Assembly (NCBI GenBank): GCA_017445435.1 | Contig: JAFSUE010000066.1 | Coordinates: forward strand, 1-13,056 | Reading direction: 5' to 3' | Origin: Selenomonadaceae bacterium | Lineage (GTDB): Bacteria; Bacillota; Negativicutes; Selenomonadales; Selenomonadaceae | Length of the DNA: 13,056 nucleotides | Shown: in pieces, positions 1 to 6,713 of the stretch | Layout: each line of letters begins with the position of its first letter | Position numbering within the stretch: the first letter of the stretch is position 1 | Made by a program: the position numbers and the translations under genes | Notes under the pieces: model-generated | What the model saw: the letters and a program-made list of their open reading frames with translations, nothing else | Databases searched by the model: none | What the model was told of the DNA's origin: nothing

Positions 1-145
1 CAATAAAACTCATGGCTGAAAGTAATCTGCCAAGATTTATTGCGCCTTTTGCGTCAAGGTTGAAAATAAAGCACAGCCCCGCTATTGTCAGTGCCGAACT
101 TACAAATGCCGTAAAAATTACGACGAATAATAATTTTTTCTTCAT
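1..145 (-). CDS. N-terminus of a secreted or membrane-anchored protein (partial)
   Basis: An open frame starts with ATG at 145-143 and runs off the left edge, giving 48 codons. The N-terminus is a clear signal peptide or anchor: Met followed by three Lys, then a hydrophobic stretch (about residues 5-30, with LLFVVIFTAFVSSALTIAG), then a more polar part. Its ATG overlaps the stop of sufC by one base in the pattern TGATG, so translation is probably coupled to sufC. The layout, anchor then a short helix rich in Leu and Arg (NLGRLLSAMSFI), resembles the start of S41-family carboxy-terminal processing proteases of Firmicutes, but the catalytic part lies outside the window and this guess is weak. 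It is not SufB, which is the usual partner of SufC and has no signal peptide. Confidence 0.65.
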   Translation of the reverse strand, partial: MKKKLLFVVIFTAFVSSALTIAGLCFIFNLDAKGAINLGRLLSAMSFI

Positions 146-885
146 CAAACTGCACCATCAATCTCAAATTGCGAATAGCCGTTAGCGGCAACGTCAGCAA
201 CTAATTCAGCGCCGCCGCTTTTAACAATTCGCCCGTGTAAAAGTATGTGCGCCTTGTCGACGGACAAACTTTTTAAAATTTGCGTGTTGTGGGTGATTAT
301 GACGCAGGAATTTTCCGCGTTATGGAATTTCGCCACGCCGTTAGAAACGATTTGTACTGCGTCAACGTCAAGCCCTGAATCTGTTTCGTCCAGCAATGCC
401 AGTTTAGGTTCAAGCATTAAAAGCTGTAAAATTTCGTTACGTTTTTTTTCACCGCCGCTAAATCCAACGTTCATATATCGGCTAGAATATTCTTTGCCGA
501 TTTGAAGTTGTTCCATTGTGTCGTGAAGTTTTTTTCTGAACTGCAAAATTTTTACCGTTTTACCAGTCATTGCCTGTTTAGCCGTCCGCAACATATTTTC
601 GACGGTAATTCCAGGAATTTCTTCAGGCGTTTGGAATGATAAAAAAATTCCGCGCCGCGCCCTTTCAAAAGTTTTCAGCGTCGTTAAGTCATCGCCTTCA
701 AATTGCAACGTGCCGCCGTAAATTTCGTACTTTGGATGCCCCATTATCACGTTCATTAAAGTTGACTTGCCCGAGCCGTTAGGTCCAAGTATGACGTGAA
801 CTTCACCTTTATTGACACACAGATTAAGTCCATGCAAAATTTCCTTGCCGTCAACTCCCGCGCTTAAATTTTTTATCTCAAGCAT
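145..885 (-). CDS. sufC: SufC, Fe-S cluster assembly ABC ATPase
   Basis: The 246-residue product is a full-length SufC, the soluble ATPase of the SUF machinery that builds iron-sulfur clusters on the SufB scaffold in the cytoplasm. Visible motifs in order are Walker A GPNGSGKST (34-42, Lys40), the Q-loop Gln in FLSFQTPEEIPG (Gln85), the signature FSGGEKKR (142-149), Walker B LALLDETDSGLD (162-173) and the switch His199 in IITHN. The sequences FLSFQ.PEEIPG and DETDSGLD are typical of SufC rather than of transporter ATPases. The ATG at 885 is preceded by GAGGTG at a good distance. It is odd that the next gene is not sufB but one for a secreted or membrane protein, overlapping by one base. The other suf genes must lie elsewhere or beyond that gene. 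Confidence 0.93.
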   Translation of the reverse strand: MLEIKNLSAGVDGKEILHGLNLCVNKGEVHVILGPNGSGKSTLMNVIMGHPKYEIYGGTLQFEGDDLTTLKTFERARRGIFLSFQTPEEIPGITVENMLRTAKQAMTGKTVKILQFRKKLHDTMEQLQIGKEYSSRYMNVGFSGGEKKRNEILQLLMLEPKLALLDETDSGLDVDAVQIVSNGVAKFHNAENSCVIITHNTQILKSLSVDKAHILLHGRIVKSGGAELVADVAANGYSQFEIDGAV

Positions 886-1172
886 AATTTTTCACCTCGT
901 ATTTAATTTGACCCTATCTAGCCTTCCAGCAAATCTTGACTGCGTTAAATATTTGTTTGCAATGTTTTTTTAAAATGACAATCGTATCTTCCTAATGTAC
1001 CTAACAGGATTAGATGAAATAATTTGCGTAGAATAACCAGCACTTAATATATTTTTTGAATAACCTTGTGTCGCCATTTCATACATAAAATATTTTATCA
1101 AAAATTTTTACTGGAAATATTTTCCAATTTTTTGCACGTTTTCGCATCCTAACTGCCATAAGTCACTGCCTT

Positions 1173-1197
1173 AAAAAATACCCTCCACTTAGGAGGG
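1173..1197 (-). terminator. rho-independent terminator of a small transcript (candidate)
   Basis: Read on the minus strand, a perfect 6-bp GC-rich stem, CCCTCC with GGAGGG, closes a 5-base loop and is followed by TATTTTTT. On the plus strand there is no T-run after the stem, so it would act only leftwards. It lies downstream of the che operon terminator, so it should serve an independent transcript from the promoter near 1450. Confidence 0.55.
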
Positions 1198-1293
1198 CTT
1201 GATACAGTCTTAACTTCTGGATATGTTTTGCACAACGATTTTAGTACTCCCCATAAAATATTCCGCCCTTCTAAGTTTAATTCACGATAATTA

Positions 1294-1362
1294 TCAATCA
1301 ACTTTTTTTATCACTGCCATAATACTAAAGCCACAGGCAACTACTATATCATTCATGGTCAT
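1294..1362 (-). CDS. possible 22-residue hydrophobic peptide
   Basis: A 22-codon frame starts with ATG at 1362 (a second ATG is at 1356) and ends in TGA followed by TAA. The peptide has a short polar N-terminus, a hydrophobic middle (IVVACGFSIMAV) and a basic end (IKKVD), the plan of small membrane peptides such as holin-like or type I toxins. It lies inside the span between a strong sigmaA-type promoter and a hairpin terminator on the same strand. Upstream the frame stays open to a TTG at 1431, close to the expected transcription start. No good ribosome binding site is seen before either ATG, so it may be a chance frame in a non-coding RNA. Confidence 0.25.
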   Translation of the reverse strand: MTMNDIVVACGFSIMAVIKKVD

Positions 1363-1435
1363 TGCGTACGCTTGCCGATATTTACTTAACCACTTGCCAA
1401 ATTTTATTTTAATCACTGCCTTCAGCGTCAATTAC

Positions 1436-1464
1436 ATTGTACATATCAGAAAATTATTTGTCAA
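1436..1464 (-). promoter_or_regulatory. strong sigmaA-type promoter, minus strand
   Basis: On the minus strand TTGACA (1464-1459) is separated by exactly 17 bases from TACAAT (1441-1436), one base short of full consensus. Transcription would start near 1429 and run to the hairpin terminator at 1197-1173, giving an RNA of about 255 bases. It is too far from sufC, with a terminator between them, to be the obvious sufC promoter unless readthrough occurs. Confidence 0.65.
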
Positions 1465-1558
1465 ATCTGATAAATTATTATGACGTTTATAAATCTTTGT
1501 CGTGTACTTGCCCTCAGCACTATATTTAAAATTTATTTATTTCATTTACTGAATGTAA

Positions 1559-1607
1559 CAAAAAAGCCGCCGTTACATTTTAGCTTAAAAGTAAAATGTG
1601 CGGCGAC
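1559..1607 (-). terminator. terminator of the che-sigma28-fapA operon
   Basis: On the minus strand, 21 bases past the last stop codon, a long hairpin has a GC-rich base (GTCGCCG with CGGCGGC, one wobble), a small internal loop and an upper stem ACATTTTA with TAAAATGT, followed by TTTTTTG. It is the only strong terminator found for the nine-gene operon. Confidence 0.85.
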
Positions 1608-1627
1608 GCTGTACAAAAAATTTTCAT

Positions 1628-1948
1628 TCAGATAGAAAAATCTAACAGTTGCCCTCTTTTTGGATCGACAGCGAAATTTTCTTCATCGTCATCATCTTGC
1701 TGTTGAGAGGCGCGGTAATAGTAACCGCCATTGCGGTTTCTGCGGTCTGGATCATCTTTAATGACGCCGCCTTCAGAATCATCTTTGTTGCGAACTTGAG
1801 ATTGTTTAAGTTCATCATCTTTCTTTTGTCGATCAGCTTCAATATCTGTTTGTAAAGCGATAGCGTTATTTAAATTTTGGTGTACTTGACTGACATTGCT
1901 GGAGTTTGCAAAAGACATTTGCATTCCAACTGGCGCGAAATCTGCCAT
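1628..1948 (-). CDS. small charged protein, last gene of the che-sigma28 operon
   Basis: The product is 106 residues, hydrophilic, with no signal peptide or membrane helix. The N-terminal third (MADFAPVGMQMSFANSS and on to about residue 45) could form a helix. The middle is rich in Lys, Asp and Arg (KDDSEGGVIKDDPDRR), and the end is acidic (QQQDDDDEEN) before a short tail, DPKRGQLLDFSI. I recall small proteins of this shape, ending in DP.RG.LLD, beside flagellar genes in related Firmicutes, but I know of no function. The ATG at 1948 has an excellent site, GGAGGTG. The gene follows the fapA-like gene after a heptamer spacer and is followed by the operon terminator, so it is co-transcribed with chemotaxis and sigma28 genes. 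Confidence 0.8.
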   Translation of the reverse strand: MADFAPVGMQMSFANSSNVSQVHQNLNNAIALQTDIEADRQKKDDELKQSQVRNKDDSEGGVIKDDPDRRNRNGGYYYRASQQQDDDDEENFAVDPKRGQLLDFSI

Positions 1949-1966
1949 TTTAAAACACCTCCATGT

Positions 1967-2001
1967 ACATTCTTAATTCTACATTCTTAATTCTTAATTA
2001 A
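1967..2001 (-). repeat. heptamer array between fapA-like gene and last operon gene
   Basis: Five 7-bp units, consensus AGAATTA or AGAATGT on the minus strand, start at the base after the TAA stop and end beside the ribosome binding site. The plus-strand segment 1969-1999 (31 bp) is identical to 12198-12228 downstream of cdaA, and 26 of those bases recur inverted at 6723-6748. Confidence 0.85.
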
Positions 2002-3678
2002 TTAAAACGGTCCGAGCGTAACTTCGCCGTCTTCAAGGTACATTGTACAACGTGAGTATTTCTCCTGAACATTCCTATTAACTTTGTTAATCGACAGACG
2101 AACGCCAGGAAAAATTGCCTCCTCTGCGCGTACTTTACCGTGTTTCATATCGGCAAGTTTTTCTTCCAACTCTTTAATACGCTTTTCATCACGTTTAAGT
2201 TGTCCAGCGATAGGGAATTGTGAACGCGTCAAGGCGTTAATTTGGTCAACGCGACTTTGTGGCAACGTGTTAATGTCAATCTTCGACAAAGTATTAAGCG
2301 TCTGCGTAATGTGTAAAAGTTTTTTCTTGCCTTCCTTGTAATTTTTGCAAACTTCGTGATATTCCTGCTGAAGGTTGGGATCGATACCGACGGAAACGCG
2401 CGTTACGACGTTAGCTTGATTGCCAATAAGCTTAGCTAAAACTTCCTCACCTGCAATAGCAATGCCGCCCATAAGTTGACCTTGCTTGCCGTCAAGTATA
2501 ATTCTTTTGCCAGCACGTAACGTTGAATGTAGGGCAAATTTCACAATATTTATACTACCGCCAGCTTCAATTACAGCATTTTCGACAAAGCCGACGTTTA
2601 CATTTTCCTTCGACTGAATTTTTCCACGTTCAGCGCCAGTTAATCCGCCGCCTACAAGGACATTTCGCCCAACAATTTCAGCGCCATTTACACTGCCGCG
2701 AATTTCAATATCACCAGTTGCCTTGACGAAAAAGCCTTGTTGAACGTCACCAGAAATTATTACAGTGCCGTCAAATTCAATGTTGCCAGTACCGACGCCA
2801 ACTGAACTTTGTATTTCCAATCTTGGGTCGACGCTAATTTTATTTCCTGTGTCGACAATTTGACCGTTAATCGCCGCGACAAGTTGATTTTCGCCGATAA
2901 CTTTTGTATTTTTACCAACGGGCATAGGTATGGGACGCCCATTTTGCGCGGGAACAACTTCACCATAAATATTTTTACCAGGTGTACCTTTTGTCTGCGG
3001 AATTCTAATCGCCAAAGTTTCATTCGCCTTGACAAGTACGAAAAGATTTAAATTTTTGTAGTCAACGCGGTCGTATTCGTCGACAACTGGACGCCCTTTT
3101 TCACCAAGATCAAATTTTCTATCAATGTACGCATTATCGCCAGTAATTGGGGGCTGACCCTGCGCGGCAACGTAAGGCTTGAAGTAACCATAACTGCGCT
3201 TTATTTCTTCCTCATCGATACCGTTGGTGATTCGCAAAGCTTTTAATTCATCCATAACCATATCGAAAGTTGGAAGTCTAGAACCTTTTTTCGTGTCGTA
3301 GCGAACAGTAGCTTTCATTTTATCGCGGCTTATGTCAACGATAATTCTTGCGAACGCTTCTTCAGAGTTATCAGTTTGGGCATCTTCTGAATCAGCTTCA
3401 TCAGTACCAACTTTAGCAAGTTTATCCGCGCTAATTTTAATGGGGTCGGCAATTTTTTGAGCAATTCCTGATGCCTCACGAACTGTTCGTGACAACGTTG
3501 CCACGTCATAGTTTGCGACGCCGCTTTCCCGCAATATTTGGCGCATATCCGAAAGCTCAAAAAGGAGAGAATCCGCCGTGTTGGGGTATATCGTCAAATA
3601 TACTCCGTCGTCTTTGAACTCGAACAAATATCCAGCGTCTTGTCCTCCCAACTTTGGATAATCGTTTGTATCCCCCAC
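2002..3678 (-). CDS. FapA-like DUF342 protein
   Basis: A DUF342/FapA-family protein of about 558 residues. FapA-like proteins have a DUF342 head, a right-handed beta-helix rich in Gly and Val, and a C-terminal coiled coil; their role in flagellated Firmicutes is unclear, and polymer or surface binding has been suggested for relatives. In the 562-codon frame the DUF342 part covers about 120-290 (YGYFKPYVAAQGQPPITGD, then GTPGKNIYGEVV), the beta-helix about 290-420 (GNIEFDGTVIISGDV, DIEIRGSVNGAEI, INVGFVENAVIEAGG-like turns), and a charged helix about 440-520 (KRDEKRIKELEEKLADM). Start: the frame opens with GTG at 3690, but AAAGGTGG overlaps that codon and sits about 8 bases before the GTG at 3678, which I prefer. 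It lies between the sigma28 gene and a small charged protein in the same operon. Confidence 0.9.
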   Translation of the reverse strand: MGDTNDYPKLGGQDAGYLFEFKDDGVYLTIYPNTADSLLFELSDMRQILRESGVANYDVATLSRTVREASGIAQKIADPIKISADKLAKVGTDEADSEDAQTDNSEEAFARIIVDISRDKMKATVRYDTKKGSRLPTFDMVMDELKALRITNGIDEEEIKRSYGYFKPYVAAQGQPPITGDNAYIDRKFDLGEKGRPVVDEYDRVDYKNLNLFVLVKANETLAIRIPQTKGTPGKNIYGEVVPAQNGRPIPMPVGKNTKVIGENQLVAAINGQIVDTGNKISVDPRLEIQSSVGVGTGNIEFDGTVIISGDVQQGFFVKATGDIEIRGSVNGAEIVGRNVLVGGGLTGAERGKIQSKENVNVGFVENAVIEAGGSINIVKFALHSTLRAGKRIILDGKQGQLMGGIAIAGEEVLAKLIGNQANVVTRVSVGIDPNLQQEYHEVCKNYKEGKKKLLHITQTLNTLSKIDINTLPQSRVDQINALTRSQFPIAGQLKRDEKRIKELEEKLADMKHGKVRAEEAIFPGVRLSINKVNRNVQEKYSRCTMYLEDGEVTLGPF

Positions 3679-3710
3679 TTCGCGTCCCACCTTTCTAAAA
3701 AAAATTTTTT

Positions 3711-3808
3711 ATAAAATTTTATCGAAAATTTTCAGCGTAATGTAAAATTTTTCAGTACAATATAAAATTTTTCAGCGTAATGTAAAATTTTCAGTGTAAT
3801 TAAAAAAT
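3711..3808 (-). repeat. 20-bp tandem repeat between sigma28 and fapA-like genes
   Basis: Four to five copies of a unit of about 20 bp occur here; on the plus strand the consensus is TAAAATTTTTCAGCGTAATG, with variants CAGTACAATA and CAGTGTAAT. This gap departs from the 7-bp repeats in the other gaps, though its GCGTAATG core also appears in the heptamers at 4584-4618 and 8971-9005. It is transcribed as part of the operon. Confidence 0.85.
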
Positions 3809-3815
3809 TTGACTG

Positions 3816-4568
3816 TCAAACTAAATTTTCTTTTGAACGCGCCAAATAACCGCGCATTCGGAAGATTGCTTTTGTATGAAGTTGTGAAATTCGCGCCTCA
3901 CTTAAATGAAGAATCAAGCTAATTTCCTTAAGCGTCAATTCTTCGTAATAGTAAAGAGACACGACAGTTTTTTCTTTTTCTGGCAAACGGTCAATCGCAC
4001 GTGCAAGGGTGTCTTTCAACTCCAAAAATTCCGCCGTATCGGAAGGGTTAGCGTCGACGGCTTCAGGCGTATCAGCTTTAATGTATTCTTCAAGGGGAAT
4101 GACGGTTGCCGCGTTGCATTGACTGACAAGCGTTTGAAGTTCATCAAGGGTAATTCCAAGCGCCGCCGCAATTTCTTTATCTGTAGCACTTCTGCCTAAT
4201 TCAGTTTCAAGTTGATAAACCGTCTGTTCATAGCGCCGAATTTTTTGGCGCATAGTAACGGGTATCCAATCTTTTGAGCGCAGGTAATCAAGCATTGAAC
4301 CGCGTATTCTGACGCCCGCGTAAGTTTCAAATTTTACGTTGCGATCTATGTCGAATCTGTCTATTGCGTCAAGTAGACCGAAAAAACCACTGCTTAAAAG
4401 GTCGTCTCTATCCAAATGCGGCGGCAGACTTACGGCAAGCCTTCCGCAGACGATTTTTACCAACGGCAAATACATTTCCGCTAATCTATTTCTAAGTGCT
4501 ACAGATTTATTGAGTTTATATTGTCTCCAAAGTTGTGTTACGTCAATTTTATTTTCGTTGCTTTCCAA
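3816..4568 (-). CDS. sigD: sigma28-family RNA polymerase sigma factor (FliA/SigD/WhiG type)
   Basis: A sigma factor of the FliA/SigD/WhiG class, about 250 residues, which directs RNA polymerase to late flagellar, chemotaxis and autolysin promoters. Region 2 is clear (LPLVKIVCGRLAVSLPPHLDRDDLLSSGFFGL, about 38-70, then FETYAGVRIRGSMLDYLR), region 3 follows (RYEQTVYQLETELGRSATDKEIAAALGI), and region 4 carries the helix-turn-helix (LPEKEKTVVSLYYYEELTLKEI, LSEARISQLHTKAI). The phrase YAGVRIRGSMLDYLR is diagnostic of this class. Start: the frame opens with GTG-GTG at 4580, but AAGGTGGTGA overlaps these codons and looks like the ribosome binding site for the TTG at 4568, 8 bases on. It sits between the small membrane gene and the fapA-like gene, so it is made from the chemotaxis transcript. 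No FlgM anti-sigma gene is in the window. Confidence 0.95.
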   Translation of the reverse strand: MESNENKIDVTQLWRQYKLNKSVALRNRLAEMYLPLVKIVCGRLAVSLPPHLDRDDLLSSGFFGLLDAIDRFDIDRNVKFETYAGVRIRGSMLDYLRSKDWIPVTMRQKIRRYEQTVYQLETELGRSATDKEIAAALGITLDELQTLVSQCNAATVIPLEEYIKADTPEAVDANPSDTAEFLELKDTLARAIDRLPEKEKTVVSLYYYEELTLKEISLILHLSEARISQLHTKAIFRMRGYLARSKENLV

Positions 4569-4583
4569 AGTCGTCACCACCTT

Positions 4584-4659
4584 GTTTAATGCGTAATGAA
4601 GAATGCGTAATTCGTAATGATAACCTACTCACTACTAACTACTCACTACTTACTAAAAA
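4584..4659 (-). repeat. double heptamer array between small membrane gene and sigma28 gene
   Basis: On the minus strand, from the base after TAA, five heptamers (consensus TNAGTAG, 4659-4625) are followed by a 6-base spacer and five heptamers of a different kind (consensus ATTACGC, 4618-4584), which end at the ribosome binding site. Each TNAGTAG unit contains TAG. Confidence 0.9.
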
Positions 4660-4962
4660 TTAAGCTTGCGGCGGCGTATTAGCTGGTGTAGGTGTAGCGG
4701 CGGCGTTATCTTCAGCAGGTTGACTTTCAACTTTGACTTGCTCCGCAAATTTTTTATGTTGCCTTTCATAAAACCAATCAAAAAGCATCAGCAAAAAATA
4801 ACTTGCCGCACCCGTCATAAAAAACGCCATAAGCGCCCGCATCATTGCCGTACCGAGCCGTACAACGCCGCTCATTATTCCAGCTACGAAAACGATAACG
4901 ACGGAAACCAAACTTATTATAAATGCCGTGAACATTATCGACGAATTAGTCAAAGTCATCAT
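4660..4962 (-). CDS. small two-helix membrane protein of the che operon
   Basis: The 100-residue product has two predicted membrane helices (about 10-32, IMFTAFIISLVSVVIVFVAG, and about 41-62, MRALMAFFMTGAASYFLLML) and a cytoplasm-like tail with charged residues (YERQHKKFAEQVKVE) that ends in an Ala/Pro/Thr-rich stretch. I do not recognise a named family. Its place between cheD and the sigma28 gene suggests a role in motility or the cell envelope, but nothing in the sequence says what. The start is uncertain: AGGAG lies directly against the ATG pair at 4962 and 4959, too close for either, and is 9 bases from a TTG at 4953, which may be the real start, as with the downstream sigma gene. Confidence 0.8.
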   Translation of the reverse strand: MMTLTNSSIMFTAFIISLVSVVIVFVAGIMSGVVRLGTAMMRALMAFFMTGAASYFLLMLFDWFYERQHKKFAEQVKVESQPAEDNAAATPTPANTPPQA

Positions 4963-5032
4963 CTCCTAGCTTTTAGCCTTCACCTTTAGCTTACAGTACC
5001 TACAAGCTACCAGCTACAAGCTACTAGCTAAT
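4963..5032 (-). repeat. heptamer array between cheD and small membrane gene
   Basis: Ten 7-bp units fill the whole 70-base gap. Starting right after the TAG of cheD, five units follow NNTAGCT (5032-4998). The rest (4997-4963) are degenerate AAGCTAA-like units, and the last one contains the AGGAG ribosome binding site. No base is left over. Confidence 0.88.
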
Positions 5033-5518
5033 CTAAATATCTTTTTCGCCGCGATCAATCGTCTTCACTTTATAAACGCCAGTGTTAAGGTCAATTTGCA
5101 CTGTCCGCCCATAATTGCCGCCTGTATCTTCTGCGATAACTTTAATTCCATTGCGCCGTAAAATATTTTTAACCGCCTCTGCATTACGAGTTCCAACGCG
5201 CATAATGTCAGTTGCATTTGCAAAGGCGAACATCTGCGCACCGCCAGCAAGTTTAGCTACAAGGCGGCTTTTCGACGCGCCCAGCCCTATAACTTCTTGC
5301 AACATAAGCGGAATACCTGTATCGGCAAATTTTGCGGGATTGTCACTAGCCCGCGCCTGTGTACTGTCTGGCAACATAATGTGGAGCAACCCGCCAACTT
5401 TCTTTTGGGGGTCGTATAAAGATACGCCGATACACGAGCCCAACCCATAGCTGATTAGAGTGGACGGACTGCGACCGACCTTGTAGTCAGCCATGCCGAC
5501 TTTTATAAGGTCTGCCAT
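5033..5518 (-). CDS. cheD: CheD, chemoreceptor glutamine deamidase
   Basis: The 161-residue CheD converts specific Gln residues of chemoreceptors to Glu and, in Firmicutes, binds CheC and raises its phosphatase activity. The catalytic Cys29 sits in SYGLGSCIGVSLYD and His46 in LLHIMLPDS. The third active-site position, Thr in the Thermotoga enzyme, appears as Ser23. The conserved KFADTGIPLM, KLAGGAQMF, IGLGASK-like and GIKVIAEDTGGNYGRTV blocks are all present, and the length is normal. It begins 2 bases after the cheC stop, with a GGGAG site inside the end of cheC, so the two are probably translated in a coupled way, which fits their function as partners. Confidence 0.97.
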   Translation of the reverse strand: MADLIKVGMADYKVGRSPSTLISYGLGSCIGVSLYDPQKKVGGLLHIMLPDSTQARASDNPAKFADTGIPLMLQEVIGLGASKSRLVAKLAGGAQMFAFANATDIMRVGTRNAEAVKNILRRNGIKVIAEDTGGNYGRTVQIDLNTGVYKVKTIDRGEKDI

Positions 5519-5520
5519 AA

Positions 5521-6135
5521 TTATTCAACTCCCACTGCCTTAATCAACGTGCCGAGTGAACCGGGATCGGGTACTAAGAAAAAGTGACCGTTAATCCCGT
5601 CGTCTTCTGCTAAAAATTCTGTTTCGATAACCATAGCTTGATCGCCCATTTGTCCAAGCTGTACTAATACGATATTTAAAATTGCGCCTGCCATATCCAT
5701 TGCCAACGCGGGAATTGACGGCAACATTGAAATGTGCGTGAAGTTGAAGAATGCGTTCAAGTACGCGCCTGAAAGTATGTTTCCAATTTCCATAAGCGCT
5801 GATTCGTCCATAAAGTCCAACTTTTTCGTCGTGCCATGTTCTCTGCCCATAAGTGTATCGACAAGGTAAAACGCGCTTTTCTTCGGCATAAGGAAGAGAA
5901 TATTTCCTGGCGCTTTACCGTAAACGCGAAGGAATACGCCGACAACTATTGTATCAGGTCCACCTACAAGATCAGGTACTGTTTCAATCGGGACAAGCGC
6001 CACTTTCGGTACGTTCATATCGATTCTTTTATTGATAATTTGTGAAAGCGCCGTTGCAGAATTGCCCGCGCCAACGTTGCCTATTTCTCTAAGTGCGTCC
6101 ATTTGTATTGGCGTCAAGTCAAATTCATCAATCAT
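5521..6135 (-). CDS. cheC: CheC, CheY-P phosphatase
   Basis: CheC dephosphorylates CheY-P and is regulated by CheD, helping adaptation. The 204-residue product carries both phosphatase motifs of the CheC/FliY/CheX fold: REIGNVGAGNSATAL near residues 16-30 (Glu17, Asn20) and ALMEIGNILSGAYLNAF near 113-129 (Glu116, Asn119). There is no FliM-type N-terminal peptide or FliN domain, which separates it from FliY. Start: the frame is open from an ATG at 6150, but GGAGG is formed by bases 6148-6144 of that stretch and lies 8 bases before the ATG at 6135 (MIDEFDLTPIQ), so I place the start there. It overlaps nothing and is followed by cheD after 2 bases. Confidence 0.96.
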   Translation of the reverse strand: MIDEFDLTPIQMDALREIGNVGAGNSATALSQIINKRIDMNVPKVALVPIETVPDLVGGPDTIVVGVFLRVYGKAPGNILFLMPKKSAFYLVDTLMGREHGTTKKLDFMDESALMEIGNILSGAYLNAFFNFTHISMLPSIPALAMDMAGAILNIVLVQLGQMGDQAMVIETEFLAEDDGINGHFFLVPDPGSLGTLIKAVGVE

Positions 6136-6149
6136 ATAAAAAGCCTCCA

Positions 6150-6215
6150 TTTTAGCTTTTAGGTTTCAGCTTTTAGCTTTTAGAATTTTAATTCCTACTC
6201 ACTACTAACTACTTA
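6150..6215 (-). repeat. double heptamer array between cheW and cheC
   Basis: On the minus strand, from the base after the cheW TAG, three heptamers TNAGTAG (6215-6195), a 10-base spacer and five heptamers of consensus GCTAAAA (6184-6150) lead directly into the TGGAGG ribosome binding site of cheC. The first block is the same family as in the gap before the sigma28 gene. Confidence 0.9.
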
Positions 6216-6692
6216 CTAATTAGGCAAGCCGACAATTTCTTCTAAGTTCAGCATAATGACAAGCCGTCCATCCATATTGCCAATGCCGCTTACAAACTTT
6301 CCAATATCTTTTTCGCTAATAGCCTTTTTCGCTTCAACCAACTTTGTAGGAATTGTCAAAACTTCCGTCACGGCGTCGACCAACATTCCGACGGGCAAAT
6401 CACCGACTTTTACTGTAACAATTCTAGTTTTGTCAGTGTACGGCGTCTGTTCAAGTCCAAGCCGCTTTTTCAAGTCAATGACTGGTAAAACACTGCCGCG
6501 CAGATTGATAACGCCTTTAATGTAGTTTGCGGAAAAAGGTACGCGGGTAATATCAACAAGGTTGCGAATTTCCTGCACCTGAAAAATGTTTACGCCGTAT
6601 TCTTCGTCGCGCAGTTTAAATGCAACGACCTGCATTCCAGCATCTATTGCGCCTTCGTCACCAAGATCATTAGTAACTTTATCTCTTGCCAT
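6216..6692 (-). CDS. cheW: CheW, chemoreceptor-kinase coupling protein
   Basis: The 158-residue CheW links chemoreceptor tips to CheA in the signalling arrays. It is a single CheW domain: the first sheet (MQVVAFKLRDEEYGVNIFQVQEIRN), the central segment VPFSANYIKGVINLRGSVLPVIDLKKRLGL with the conserved NLRG, then VDAVTEVLTIP and a final GRLVIMLNLEEIV. The length is normal and the acidic N-terminus (KVTNDLGDEG) is short. The ATG at 6692 has AAGGGGGC upstream at a slightly long distance. It is separated from cheA by 84 bases filled mostly by heptamers. Confidence 0.97.
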   Translation of the reverse strand: MARDKVTNDLGDEGAIDAGMQVVAFKLRDEEYGVNIFQVQEIRNLVDITRVPFSANYIKGVINLRGSVLPVIDLKKRLGLEQTPYTDKTRIVTVKVGDLPVGMLVDAVTEVLTIPTKLVEAKKAISEKDIGKFVSGIGNMDGRLVIMLNLEEIVGLPN

Positions 6693-6713
6693 AAAAATTT
6701 CAGCCCCCTTTTT

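Larger units (their letters stand above)
886..1558. other. gene-poor spacer between the che operon and sufC
   Basis: About 670 AT-rich bases contain no ordinary protein gene. The minus strand holds a strong promoter, a tiny hydrophobic ORF and a hairpin terminator, listed separately. The plus-strand motif CACTGCC or ACTTGCC recurs seven times (about 1151, 1164, 1312, 1371, 1391, 1414 and 1506). Nothing convincing is seen between the small terminator and the ribosome binding site of sufC, where I found no clear promoter. Confidence 0.5.

Noticed and set aside
1223..1483. 86-codon plus-strand frame in the che/sufC gap
   Set aside because: It has no ribosome binding site, resembles no protein I know, and is antisense to a span with its own promoter and terminator.
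5115..5450. 111-codon frame opposite cheD
   Set aside because: It is the complementary shadow of cheD, which has all its catalytic motifs.
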